From: Spirochaeta cellobiosiphila DSM 17781
GTDB lineage: Bacteria; Spirochaetota; Spirochaetia; DSM-17781
Reading direction: 5' to 3'
Length of the DNA stretch: 56,775 nucleotides
Assembly: GCF_000426705.1 (NCBI RefSeq)
Contig: NZ_KE384556.1
Location: 1 to 56,775, forward strand
Shown here: in pieces, positions 16,367-25,009 of the stretch
Position numbering within the stretch: position 1 is the stretch's first letter
How the letters are laid out: each line of letters begins with the position of its first letter
Made by a program: the position numbers and the translations under genes
The notes under the pieces: generated by a model
Told to the model about the DNA's origin: nothing
Seen by the model: the letters and a program-made list of their open reading frames with translations, nothing else
Databases searched by the model: none

Positions 16367-18531
16367 TTTTTCTTGCGTAAAGTATTAGGTGTTCTCGATT
16401 CGTATTTCTTGAAGACACGAATAAAGGAGATGTCACTGGAAAAACCAACTGCAGTGGCAATCTCTTTTATATTCATATCTGTTTTTAAGATAAATTCCTT
16501 TGCCAAATTAATTCGCAATTGGTTAATGTATTGAACAATTCCCACTCCGCAAACCTGTTTGAAAGTAGAAGATAAATAGGAGTTACTAACATTCAATTCT
16601 TCAGCAATGCTATATAAACCTAATAAGGAGTTAGTATAATCCCTATGAATTATGGTCTTGGCCTTCTCTGCTAAGGAGTTTCTTTCCCCATTGAGAGTCT
16701 TCGATAAGCGTATTTCCAAAGTATCCCAGAACTGTAAGAGATTTAAACGCATCTCTCTTTGGTTTGAAAAATCAAAAAAGGGATCTCCTAATTGCTGTAA
16801 ATCAATGTTCTGATGCTGGCTGATATCCTTTATTAAATCGACGAGAGGTGTTAGATGATATTTTAAATCTTCCATGGTCTCACTCACGGATATACATTGA
16901 GAGAAGAAAAGATCAAAGAAAAGCCTAATATCGGGAAAGTTATTCTGGACAATACTGTTATATAGGGAATCAAAGTAGTTATTGAGGTTCTGATCTGATC
17001 GTTCGGTCATTCCTTTCTGATAGGCCTTGACCGGTGAAGAATTCACTTGGGAGCTCTCTTTCAGGGCCACTATGGCATTGTGATAACTATCCTTTATTGA
17101 ACTCAAATTATCAACACAGGAGCCTATTCCGACTAGTGGTGTTTTGCCCCATAGGTCCTGCTCTGTTAGTTCTGTCATGAGAGGAATCAAGGTTGATACC
17201 GCAATAGAAGATTCCACATTTAGAAGTAAGACATATTGATGATTGAAGACCGATACAACAGATTCCATCGTATTTTCTTCGAGCCAGGTGTGAAGTTTTT
17301 TTATGACTCCATTATTACTGGTATTAAATGTTTTAATAAGGACCACAACAAAGAAGTCATTTTCAAAACTGATATCATACAACTGGGCAAAGTTAAAAAT
17401 ATCTTTCTCGGACATATTATCTGTATTGATTAAGGTGTTAATGAATAAACCTGTAATCATATTCTGTTGTATCTGTAATTTTTGTAATTGTGTTCCATGT
17501 TCAAAGACAAGATTATCAATACTTTTATTGATAATATCATATTCATTACCACGGACCCTATTAGAATGATGTAATTTATGAAGAAGTGATTCTATAGGAG
17601 CAGCATTACGTTTACCAATCCTTACGGACATATACCATCCAAGAATTCCAATAGCTAATATACCAGTGACACATATTAGCAGGGGATAGATAAAGGCTTG
17701 CAGATTATGGGGAAGATTATAGGAATTTACGTATTCAATGCCCGGGAATAAACGAGATTCCGTTCGCAGGACATACTTAAACTTGTTATTGTCCTTCGGT
17801 TTATCAGCTTTAGAAGGTTCTGGGTCACTTAGGACAGAATCCTCCTCACCTTGGTTATCAGGGAGCGGCTGTCCATCAACGATCATCCCAAAAGAGACTT
17901 TTTCTGCTCTCCTGTCGACGACTCTTTCACTATCCTGAAACAACACCCCAGGATTTAACATGACGACCATAATCCCTGCAACATTACCCTGAGAGTTCAT
18001 TCTTCTTATATAAACGATGCGGGTCTGTCCCCATAATTCGATGAGTCGAAAACCATCAATTGTTTTGTCAATATTAACCAACCAGTCCTGATATCCTGTT
18101 GAATCAAGTTGATTGTTCAGCATGTAAAAGGATTGTGAAGGAAAGACTCCCAGACTGCCTATGACGTATTGATTAGAGGGATAATAGATAAACAGATCAG
18201 CAATGGTTTTATTAGTTAAGGTAAAGGTAGAAAGGACTTGTGATAAATCATAATCATCGGAGGACACTATATGGTCAGGGCCGATGTTCTTCTTTATTTT
18301 CCGATTATCCTCATTTAATTCAATAGTGAGGGCTATTTTCTGAATCTCCAGTAATTGGTTATCCATAGAATGATTCATAAACTGGGACATACTGGCCATA
18401 GAGGAATACAGAGTATTTCTTAACAAATGTAGATTATACACCATCAATAAGGAACTTAGCCCTAGTACCACAAGGACAATCATGGTACTGGACCTAATCC
18501 ATGAGTGCATTAAACTATTCTGGTAATGCAA
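16363..18531 (-). CDS. Membrane-anchored AraC-family regulator (YesN/MalR-like)
   Basis: This 722-residue protein has two membrane helices (about 15-35 and 281-301) that bracket an extracytoplasmic sensor domain. A cytoplasmic linker follows, and a C-terminal AraC DNA-binding domain (about 620-720; IAEELNVSNSYLSSTFKQVCG and IATAVGFSSDISFIRVFKKY). This build occurs in regulators that sit beside sugar ABC transporters and sense extracellular glycans. It is the last gene of the leftward transporter operon, 23 bp after the DUF4091 gene, and likely controls that operon. The start is TTG at 18531, supported by an AGAGGGAGAG ribosome site 8 nt before it; the next ATG is at 18510. Confidence 0.88.
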   Translation of the reverse strand: MHYQNSLMHSWIRSSTMIVLVVLGLSSLLMVYNLHLLRNTLYSSMASMSQFMNHSMDNQLLEIQKIALTIELNEDNRKIKKNIGPDHIVSSDDYDLSQVLSTFTLTNKTIADLFIYYPSNQYVIGSLGVFPSQSFYMLNNQLDSTGYQDWLVNIDKTIDGFRLIELWGQTRIVYIRRMNSQGNVAGIMVVMLNPGVLFQDSERVVDRRAEKVSFGMIVDGQPLPDNQGEEDSVLSDPEPSKADKPKDNNKFKYVLRTESRLFPGIEYVNSYNLPHNLQAFIYPLLICVTGILAIGILGWYMSVRIGKRNAAPIESLLHKLHHSNRVRGNEYDIINKSIDNLVFEHGTQLQKLQIQQNMITGLFINTLINTDNMSEKDIFNFAQLYDISFENDFFVVVLIKTFNTSNNGVIKKLHTWLEENTMESVVSVFNHQYVLLLNVESSIAVSTLIPLMTELTEQDLWGKTPLVGIGSCVDNLSSIKDSYHNAIVALKESSQVNSSPVKAYQKGMTERSDQNLNNYFDSLYNSIVQNNFPDIRLFFDLFFSQCISVSETMEDLKYHLTPLVDLIKDISQHQNIDLQQLGDPFFDFSNQREMRLNLLQFWDTLEIRLSKTLNGERNSLAEKAKTIIHRDYTNSLLGLYSIAEELNVSNSYLSSTFKQVCGVGIVQYINQLRINLAKEFILKTDMNIKEIATAVGFSSDISFIRVFKKYESRTPNTLRKKN

Positions 18532-18554
18532 GAAATACTCTCCCTCTAAGTCAA

Positions 18555-20228
18555 CTAACTCCCAAGAGCTTGAAAGATTCTCCCATGAAGCTCTGAGAAG
18601 TACTCATCGTATCTTGGATAGCTAGTAAAAGTAAACAGATTTTTTCCTTCTCCCAGAACCAATTCGATTGTTTTATCCCTTCCCAATACAGATTCTGTAT
18701 AGGTCAATAATCTTAAATCATCTAAAGCGAGGACCTGAATTTCATTCCTTATAGAGCCGAGGGGACCCTCTTTACCAGGATAAACCAGGTAGGCATCACC
18801 TGAAGGGAAAGCCATATCGCAATCAGTGGTTAAGAAGGGATTTATTTTACTTTTAGAGAATTGGGAACTATAGAAATTATATCCCCAATGGAGAAAGCCT
18901 TCTATTTTATATAAATACATGAGTACGCCCATAATCCGATTCCTTCTATTAGGCATGGAAAGGAAACGATTTGGAACTAGTTTTCCCTGTGCTACACAAT
19001 AATATGTCCATAAATGTTCAACATTGTGATCAATAAAGGTCTGTATCGCACTATTTGCGGGAACGGGATGGGAGACAATATCTTTTTGATAGAAATCATA
19101 ACTACTTAGGGCATCTATAATCGTATATCCCGATAATAGATCCTCTACTTGAGACTTTGATTTAAGATAACTTTCCAGATGCTGATCTTCTGGTTCATCA
19201 GAGATGTGGAAAAACAGACGATCCTTGGTATAAGAGTTTTCTTCTAATGATTTTAGTAAGGCTGGAATCAATTGATTCAGAAAATCTTTATACTCAGGAG
19301 AATCAGCTTTTGTGTGCCACCCGAAACGTAATTCACCATTGACATATATGTTAGGAGTGAATTCAGCTCCCCATTGTGTAAAGAAATGACTGATCTCCAG
19401 ATATTGGACGCCCAGCTTTGAACAGATCTGACACCAGCGATCAAGCAAGGAAAAATCAAATTGATAAGTCGTTCCCTCATAGGATATTTGCAGTAACTGG
19501 ACGTTAGTTCGACTTCCTCCTACTTCTGTATCTAAGGGCGGGGTAAAGACAGGAGTAAGGATGGTGTTAATACCACAGCGATTAACAGCATAATCAATGA
19601 ATTGTTCTATTCGTTCCCAATGGGCTTCACTATAGGCATCGACACCATAGTAATCAGCCAGACAATCTGTATGAAACCATTCAGTATGTATTAAGCTTTG
19701 TTCTGGTAAGGTCTGAGCTAACACATCAATTTGAAATTCAAGAGTTGTCTCTGTAGTGTTTTTAAGGATTACCTCTTCACCATTCCCTAGGACTATCTTT
19801 TTATCAGGAACAATGTTGATTCCTATATTATGTGTTCCTGCATCCAAACGGGAACTATCTATTTGAAGCCACAAACTTCTGTACTGATTAAAGACAGGTT
19901 TCAACTTTCCTTCAAAAGCATCTAACAAATCTGGATAGAGACCAGGAGTCTTTGACAGGTAATCAGTATCATCATTAGGAGTACTGGGATACTGGGAAGG
20001 AACAAGTTCAACCTTACGGATCTCCAGTAAGGATTGGTCTCCTGTCACATTAAGAGAGAAGGCCTGCATTCGGCTTGTAGGGTCAGGATCTGTTAAGGAA
20101 TACACCAATTGCAGATTCACAACTTGTCCTTTCAGGACAGTGAAAGCCTTCTCCTTTAGGGGAGAAGGTTTTCTGTCAGGAAAAACTTTGGTCATAGAGT
20201 CAGCAAGATAAAAATCAAAATAAGCCAT
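18555..20228 (-). CDS. DUF4091 / GH123-like putative glycoside hydrolase
   Basis: This 557-residue protein lacks a signal peptide. An N-terminal beta-sandwich (about 25-170) precedes a TIM-barrel-like domain of the DUF4091 type, related to glycoside hydrolase family 123. The barrel shows FHISDEPEDQH with the neighbouring acids Asp344-Glu345. In GH123 N-acetyl-beta-galactosaminidases an Asp-Glu pair at this kind of site carries substrate-assisted catalysis. The segment MYLYKIEGFLHWGYNFYSS is a DUF4091 hallmark. It sits between the permease genes and the regulator gene of a sugar transporter operon, facing an N-acetylhexosamine kinase gene. A cytoplasmic glycosidase for imported HexNAc-containing oligosaccharides is my inference; the substrate is not proven. 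Confidence 0.8.
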   Translation of the reverse strand: MAYFDFYLADSMTKVFPDRKPSPLKEKAFTVLKGQVVNLQLVYSLTDPDPTSRMQAFSLNVTGDQSLLEIRKVELVPSQYPSTPNDDTDYLSKTPGLYPDLLDAFEGKLKPVFNQYRSLWLQIDSSRLDAGTHNIGINIVPDKKIVLGNGEEVILKNTTETTLEFQIDVLAQTLPEQSLIHTEWFHTDCLADYYGVDAYSEAHWERIEQFIDYAVNRCGINTILTPVFTPPLDTEVGGSRTNVQLLQISYEGTTYQFDFSLLDRWCQICSKLGVQYLEISHFFTQWGAEFTPNIYVNGELRFGWHTKADSPEYKDFLNQLIPALLKSLEENSYTKDRLFFHISDEPEDQHLESYLKSKSQVEDLLSGYTIIDALSSYDFYQKDIVSHPVPANSAIQTFIDHNVEHLWTYYCVAQGKLVPNRFLSMPNRRNRIMGVLMYLYKIEGFLHWGYNFYSSQFSKSKINPFLTTDCDMAFPSGDAYLVYPGKEGPLGSIRNEIQVLALDDLRLLTYTESVLGRDKTIELVLGEGKNLFTFTSYPRYDEYFSELHGRIFQALGS

Positions 20229-20231
20229 AAA

Positions 20232-21041
20232 CTATCCTTTAATTCCGCTCAGGGCAATTCCCTGTATGAACATTCTTTGGAGTGATAAGTACAAGAGAAA
20301 GGGGGGGAGAAAAGCCAAAGTTGAACCAGCCATTACCAGTCCATAGTTAGTGGAATAGGTTCCTTTCAAAGCGGATATGGCTAGAGTTAATGTTTTCATA
20401 GAAGGTTTGCTTGCGATAACCAAAGGCCAGAGGAAGTCATTCCAGCTGGTAATAAAGGTGAATATGGTGAGAGAAATCAATACGGTTTTTACTAAAGGGA
20501 GAACGATAGTAAAAAAGATTCTCGGATCACTACAGCCATCAATCTTGGCAGCTTCTAACAGATCATCAGGGATACCAACCATAAACTGACGCACAAGGAA
20601 TACCCCAAAGGCATTAATAATAGGTAAAAACAAAGCGGGATAGGTATTCATCAATCCTAAGTTCTTAATGATAACAAACACAGGTATCAATGTAACTTGG
20701 CCGGGAATCATCAAAGTAGCGATATACAGATAGAAGAGCTTATCCCTCAAGGGAAATTTCTTCTTGGCAAAAGCATAAGCAGCCATAGCACTGATGAAGT
20801 TATTAAAGATACAAGCTGATACGGTAACGATCAGACTATTACGGAAGTTCACAAGGATATTCAGGTTCTTAAAGACCCTAAAATAATTAACTAAGCTCAA
20901 CTCATTGATAGCAAATTGAAAATCAAGAACTTGTTTTTGAGTTAATGATACAAGAGCCATATAGACAAAAGGTATAAAAGCCGCCACGGCAAATATCACC
21001 AAACAAATTCCAATAGTAATATTAATAATTCTGTTTCTCAT
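20232..21041 (-). CDS. Carbohydrate ABC transporter permease, MalG type
   Basis: This 269-residue integral membrane protein has six predicted helices and the EAA loop that docks the ATPase (EAAKIDGCSDPRIFFTIVLP). Length and C-terminus (GIALSGIKG) match the MalG-like inner-membrane subunit of CUT1 sugar importers. It lies 9 bp after the MalF-type gene and 3 bp before the DUF4091 gene. No ATP-binding subunit gene is in this operon; CUT1 systems often share one ATPase (MsiK-like) encoded elsewhere. Confidence 0.92.
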   Translation of the reverse strand: MRNRIINITIGICLVIFAVAAFIPFVYMALVSLTQKQVLDFQFAINELSLVNYFRVFKNLNILVNFRNSLIVTVSACIFNNFISAMAAYAFAKKKFPLRDKLFYLYIATLMIPGQVTLIPVFVIIKNLGLMNTYPALFLPIINAFGVFLVRQFMVGIPDDLLEAAKIDGCSDPRIFFTIVLPLVKTVLISLTIFTFITSWNDFLWPLVIASKPSMKTLTLAISALKGTYSTNYGLVMAGSTLAFLPPFLLYLSLQRMFIQGIALSGIKG

Positions 21042-21050
21042 ATTCTCCCC

Positions 21051-21968
21051 CTACCCGTCTTTTCTCATAATCAGTCGTTGCAATTGAGAAAGGAGAATGA
21101 CAAACACAAACATTAACAGAGCAATAGCGCTTGCATAACCCATACTATATTCTTTGAAAGCCGTATTATATATGGTTAACACTAAGGTAACTGTAGATAA
21201 ACCAGGACCGCCTCCGGTCATGGTATAGACCATATCAAATATTTGGAAAGACCAAATGGTTCCTAAAGTAACAACTAGATAAGTAACAGAGGACAAACCA
21301 GGAATAGTAATGTGAATGAATTGCTGCCATTTGCTGGCCCCATCCACAGAAGCGGCTTCATATAAACTAGTGGGGATCTCTAATATTCCTGCATAGAATA
21401 TGACTAAAAAGTATCCGACATTTTTCCAGATAGTAGCGATACAAATACTTAACAAAGAAGTTGATTGTCTTCCCAGCCAATTGATAGGCTCTAGTCCTAT
21501 TAATTCTATAGCCTGATTCACAACCCCATGAGAACTAAGAATAATAGACCACAAGGTTCCTACTAATACAGCAGAAGCGATAACAGGAATGAACAATGCG
21601 CCTTTAATGAAATTGGTAAACTTATCGTGAAACCGTCTTACTAACAATGCGGCTAATACCAATGCAAAGAGTGTTTGTAGTGGAACGGTTATAAAGGTAA
21701 ATATAACTGTATTTTTTATTGAGGCCACAATATAGGGATCATTAATAAGTCGTTTATAGTTGGACAAACCACTCCAAGAAGGTGGTTGAATGATATTATA
21801 ATCATGAAAACTATAAAAAATGTTCATCACAATAGGGAGTATTGCGAAGATCGTAATTAATAATAAACTTGGCAAAATATAGACAAATGCTCCAAGAGCT
21901 TCTTTCCTATTACGTGTCATATGAAGATCCTTTAGGGAAGGCAATGGAATAAATCCATTGCCTTTCAT
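21051..21968 (-). CDS. Sugar ABC transporter permease, MalF type
   Basis: The 305-residue protein has about six membrane helices and an EAA loop (EAASVDGASKWQQFIHITIP). It is the MalF-like partner of the following permease in a CUT1 sugar importer. The sequence IWKNVGYFLVIFYAGILEIP just before the EAA loop is typical of this family. The start at 21968 follows the solute-binding protein gene by only 2 bp. Confidence 0.92.
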   Translation of the reverse strand: MKGNGFIPLPSLKDLHMTRNRKEALGAFVYILPSLLLITIFAILPIVMNIFYSFHDYNIIQPPSWSGLSNYKRLINDPYIVASIKNTVIFTFITVPLQTLFALVLAALLVRRFHDKFTNFIKGALFIPVIASAVLVGTLWSIILSSHGVVNQAIELIGLEPINWLGRQSTSLLSICIATIWKNVGYFLVIFYAGILEIPTSLYEAASVDGASKWQQFIHITIPGLSSVTYLVVTLGTIWSFQIFDMVYTMTGGGPGLSTVTLVLTIYNTAFKEYSMGYASAIALLMFVFVILLSQLQRLIMRKDG

Positions 21969-21970
21969 TA

Positions 21971-23221
21971 TTATTCTGAGTCAATGATACTTTTAGAATA
22001 ATCTACTGTGTTTTTAATAGCTTCTTCAGGTGTAAGAGCATCCAACATCATAAGCTGTAAATTCTTGTAAAGGTTATCCATAATTTTAAAGGATCCCTCT
22101 GCTACAGGTAATGTCTTGAAATACTCTGTGTCATTAGAATACATGTCCTCAAAAATAGGATTATCATTGTACGCTTCATCAACAGTGATAGGTGGGAATT
22201 GAGCAATAACAGTATGGTACTTAGCCATAACTTCACTACTGGTTATGAACTTCATCAATTCAGCAGCTAATTCCTTGTTTTTGGACTGGCTGTTCATAAT
22301 AAGGGAATCAGAGGCTACCCATATAGCTTTTGTTTTGTCAGTAAAGCTTGGGATAAAGTCCCATTCAACACCAGCTTTGGTTAATCGACTTCCTGCTTTG
22401 GCATCCATGTATGCAATACCTACACGACCTTTACTAAACTCTTGATATAATGTGGATTCATCCATAGAAAAACTTTCTTCAGGAATCACTCCGTACTTGT
22501 AACGCATATCATACAAGAATCTGGCCGCTCTTACTGCGGCGTCATTGTCCATCAAAGCTACACGGTCTCCAGCCTTGTTATAGATGTCACCACCAGCTTG
22601 CCATAAGTAGGGATAGTACAGCGTATTAAGGGCTCCAATGGCAGGGTCAGCCCAAGCTTGACCAAAGGGGATAACATCATCTAAGCCGGCGTTCTTTATT
22701 TTAACAGCTGCAGCTCTTAAATCATCCCAAGTCTGGGGTAACTCAGTGATACCGGCTTTTCTAAAAATCTCTTTGTTAAAGTAAGGTAGACGGGCATTAC
22801 CAACGATAAAAGGAAGAGCATATTGACCACCCTTCATATTACCTTGATCCCAATAGAGATATTTTGCTTTTTCAGCTTCAGTGAAATAGCCGGAAAGATC
22901 TTCCAATGTTCCCATTTCTATAAAGTCGTTAAACATTTCCAAATACATATATCCAATGTCTGGACCTTGTCCTGAAGCTATACCTGTTAGGTATTTTTCT
23001 TCATAACCACCCCAGGGAGTGATCTCAACATCTACTTTTACATTGTGAGCTTCAGCCCAGGGAGCAATTGTCTCTTGCCAAAACATCTGATCTGTAGTAT
23101 CACCTGTTGCGAATGGTGGTAACCACACTAGTAAAGAAGATTCACTTTCACTTTGTCCTTCTGCAAACAGGCCAAAGGATAGAGTGGATAGAAATAAAAT
23201 CATTAACAGTTTCTTAATCAT
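21971..23221 (-). CDS. Extracellular sugar-binding protein of an ABC transporter
   Basis: The 416-residue protein is a family 1 solute-binding protein, first gene of the leftward importer operon. The signal peptide (residues 1-20) ends GLFAEGQSE, a style common in spirochaetes, without a lipobox cysteine, so it should be free in the periplasm. Conserved features include ASGQGPDIGYMYLEMFNDF, PFIVGNARLPYFNKEIFRKAG and AAELMKFITS. The ligand is probably an oligosaccharide; the neighbouring GH123-like gene suggests one with N-acetylhexosamine. GGAGAG precedes the ATG. Confidence 0.9.
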   Translation of the reverse strand: MIKKLLMILFLSTLSFGLFAEGQSESESSLLVWLPPFATGDTTDQMFWQETIAPWAEAHNVKVDVEITPWGGYEEKYLTGIASGQGPDIGYMYLEMFNDFIEMGTLEDLSGYFTEAEKAKYLYWDQGNMKGGQYALPFIVGNARLPYFNKEIFRKAGITELPQTWDDLRAAAVKIKNAGLDDVIPFGQAWADPAIGALNTLYYPYLWQAGGDIYNKAGDRVALMDNDAAVRAARFLYDMRYKYGVIPEESFSMDESTLYQEFSKGRVGIAYMDAKAGSRLTKAGVEWDFIPSFTDKTKAIWVASDSLIMNSQSKNKELAAELMKFITSSEVMAKYHTVIAQFPPITVDEAYNDNPIFEDMYSNDTEYFKTLPVAEGSFKIMDNLYKNLQLMMLDALTPEEAIKNTVDYSKSIIDSE

Positions 23222-23424
23222 ACTCGTCTCTCCGTTTCTAATTTATGATAATTTAGAATAGGAGGGGCTTATGGGATCTGTATATTTTCAATTTTTTTTC
23301 TGACTTTTATTCAAAACTAACCTATTTTTAGAAAAAAATAGCTTTTAATACAGATTAATTAACATATTTTTAATTGAACTTATAATTATTTAAGTACTCA
23401 TGTGGCCAAATGACACAATGAAAT
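23222..23424. promoter_or_regulatory. Divergent control region: transporter operon / LURP-one-like gene
   Basis: This AT-rich 203-bp gap separates the leftward importer operon from the rightward LURP-one-like gene. For the rightward gene I see a -35 box TTAACA (23359-23364), 16 bp, then a -10 box TATAAT (23381-23386), giving a start near 23393. A hairpin CTATTTTT / AAAAATAG with a 4-nt loop lies at 23322-23341. No clear promoter was found for the importer operon, which suggests activator dependence. Confidence 0.5.
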
Positions 23425-23976
23425 ATGTATTCTACAAATATGTATACCCTTTTTTTGCAAGGAAAAAGTGGATATGTCCCCAAATTCAGTGATATATTAC
23501 CTATTATTATGTTAATTAATTATAATGTTGATAAAGTAACACTAACTATTTCACCAAAATATCTAGCTTATACAGATAACAAAGAGGATATTCTGTATAA
23601 TTTTAAAGCAAGTCTTTTTAATCCATTTCCACAAATAAAAGCCTACAAAGGTAGTACTCAGAAGGAACTTATTGCCTATATGAAGGGCAATCTTATCAGA
23701 AAACATTACAAGATATATTCTCCTGATGGTAGCTTAAAGGCGTCTATTCATTATCCCTTTTACAGGTCTTTTCAAAGAGTTGTCTTTACAATAGGTGATA
23801 AGATTTATAAGACGAAGAAAAGCTTCTTTGAGAGTAGAATTGTTCTCCGTGATGATAATGATCAAGAATTCTTGTCTTATAACATCTTTGAGGATTCTGA
23901 CTCTAACCAGTCCATTTACTTCCATGAGAGCCTTCCAGTAGAAATTGCGTTATTAGTCGCTATTAGTATAGATTAG
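23425..23976 (+). CDS. LURP-one/Tubby-C-like protein, paralogue 1
   Basis: The 183-residue protein is a diverged paralogue of the protein at 24429-24917. Shared blocks, in order, are KAYKGSTQKELIAYMKGNL versus IGYKGENSKEIIATMEGDL, then HYPFYRSF versus TFPFFEFG, then LPVEIALLVAISID versus LPKELVIMSAIALD. The strand-rich pattern resembles the LURP-one-related/Tubby C-terminal fold, which binds membranes or phospholipids in other organisms; its bacterial role is not established. No membrane helix or signal is present. The start is uncertain: the ATG at 23425 has no ribosome site, and in-frame ATGs lie at 23440 and 23509. The alignment with the paralogue covers the part after about residue 35. 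Confidence 0.65.
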   Translation: MYSTNMYTLFLQGKSGYVPKFSDILPIIMLINYNVDKVTLTISPKYLAYTDNKEDILYNFKASLFNPFPQIKAYKGSTQKELIAYMKGNLIRKHYKIYSPDGSLKASIHYPFYRSFQRVVFTIGDKIYKTKKSFFESRIVLRDDNDQEFLSYNIFEDSDSNQSIYFHESLPVEIALLVAISID

Positions 23977-24022
23977 ATTATGATAGGGATAACCGTAATG
24001 ACTCTTTACAGCTATGATTTCC

Positions 24023-24364
24023 TTATGCTTCATAAGATCTCTGAAGCAATTGAATGCCCTGGAAGATTTGGTTCACTCGCTCTTCTGAAAGTTGTCCCAT
24101 ATATTCGCCTAAATCATCCTTTTTAATATCTGTCACTTGAGATACATCGACAAGACTTTTGTGAGGAAGACCGCCTTCATTCTCCTCTAATAGAACATAT
24201 CCGGGCCAGGCGGCTTTTCTCATATTACTGGTAATGCCACAGATGACAAGAGATTCTATTCGAGTCTGGTTAATAATGGTATCTTGAATGACCACACAAG
24301 GATGTGGTACTGATCCTTCCCGGCTATACCAGTAGAGATCGCCCCTCTCTATGATTTTATTCAT
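24023..24364 (-). CDS. Solo PemK/MazF-like toxin-family protein
   Basis: From the ATG at 24364 this is a 113-residue protein that begins MNKIIERGDLYWYSREG and continues HPCVVIQDTIINQ, the usual PemK/MazF opening (RGDIYW then P-x-V-V-x-Q/S-x). MazF proteins are ribosome-independent mRNA endonucleases. A start further upstream (24412) is open, but the 24364 start has AGAAGGA 8 nt before it and fits the family. No antitoxin gene is attached on either side; the neighbours are two LURP-one-like genes on the other strand. It may be an orphan toxin, a domesticated RNase, or be paired with an unrecognised partner. Confidence 0.82.
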   Translation of the reverse strand: MNKIIERGDLYWYSREGSVPHPCVVIQDTIINQTRIESLVICGITSNMRKAAWPGYVLLEENEGGLPHKSLVDVSQVTDIKKDDLGEYMGQLSEERVNQIFQGIQLLQRSYEA

Positions 24365-24413
24365 AATTCTAATCCTTCTGTCCTCACAGTCATTAGTAAA
24401 TCTATTTACCATG

Positions 24414-24428
24414 TGTTATAATAAAAAT
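24414..24428 (+). promoter_or_regulatory. Extended -10 promoter of a predicted leaderless gene
   Basis: TGT followed by TATAAT (24417-24422) forms an extended -10 element. The expected transcript start, 7 nt after the last T, is 24429, exactly the A of the ATG of the LURP-one-like gene. No ribosome site lies before this ATG and the -35 region is poor, as usual for extended -10 promoters. Confidence 0.65.
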
Positions 24429-24917
24429 ATGCAACGATATACAATCACACAGCGATTTTTTAGTTGGGGTGTTACTTATGCTGTAACACAAAATAATGAA
24501 GATGAAGTTATTATGCTAGCTAAACAAAAAATTCTAAGCCTTTCTCCCAAAATTATCGGGTACAAGGGAGAGAATAGTAAAGAAATCATAGCCACTATGG
24601 AAGGAGATCTATTTCGTTTCTCTTTTACAGTCCATGATGAGACTGGTAAAAACTTGGGAGGGATTACTTTCCCTTTTTTTGAATTTGGAAAGAGCTTTAC
24701 CCTTAATACATCCTTAGGAAGCTTTAGATCAAAAAGAAAATTTATTGATCCCCAAATAACTTGCTATGATTCTGAAGAAAAGGAAATCCTATCCATAACC
24801 AAAGTTCTGAACCTCACAGATACATTCAATGTGGAAGCTATTGATGACCTTCCCAAAGAATTGGTTATAATGTCAGCTATCGCATTAGACCAAAAATATT
24901 ATCAGAATAACAAATAG
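24429..24917 (+). CDS. LURP-one/Tubby-C-like protein, paralogue 2
   Basis: From the ATG at 24429 this is a 162-residue protein starting MQRYTITQRFFSWGVTYAVT, the classic opening of LURP-one-related (LOR) proteins, which form a Tubby-like beta barrel. Further LOR-like spacing is seen in KILSLSPKIIGYKG and FPFFEFGKSFTL. It is a paralogue of the protein at 23425-23976. Open frame exists upstream to 24351, but that part reads as hydrophobic sequence overlapping the MazF-like gene, and the promoter placement argues for the 24429 start. It is cytoplasmic, without helices. LOR proteins are linked to membrane lipids in eukaryotes; in bacteria the role is unknown. Confidence 0.72.
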   Translation: MQRYTITQRFFSWGVTYAVTQNNEDEVIMLAKQKILSLSPKIIGYKGENSKEIIATMEGDLFRFSFTVHDETGKNLGGITFPFFEFGKSFTLNTSLGSFRSKRKFIDPQITCYDSEEKEILSITKVLNLTDTFNVEAIDDLPKELVIMSAIALDQKYYQNNK

Positions 24918-24966
24918 TGAAGAATGGTGATACTCTTTCTCCTTGTTAAACATGATCCTTATGAGT

Positions 24967-24985
24967 TACGAAAAGTCATTTCGTA
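24967..24985. terminator. Small hairpin between convergent genes
   Basis: A 7-bp perfect stem (TACGAAA / TTTCGTA) with a 5-nt loop lies in the 92-bp gap between the LURP-one-like gene and the convergent chemoreceptor gene. There is no strong U-tract, so terminator function is only likely by position. Confidence 0.4.
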
Positions 24986-25009
24986 TTAGGGGATTCAACA
25001 AAGGAGATC

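Noticed and set aside
20232-23221. Missing ATPase as evidence for a broken transporter
   Set aside because: CUT1 sugar importers often share one ATPase encoded elsewhere, so its absence from the operon is ordinary.
24365-24428. N-terminal extensions of the MazF-like gene (to 24412) and of the LURP-one-like gene (to 24351)
   Set aside because: The two extensions overlap each other on opposite strands, and the shorter starts have better signals (AGAAGGA for one, promoter geometry for the other) and family-like beginnings.
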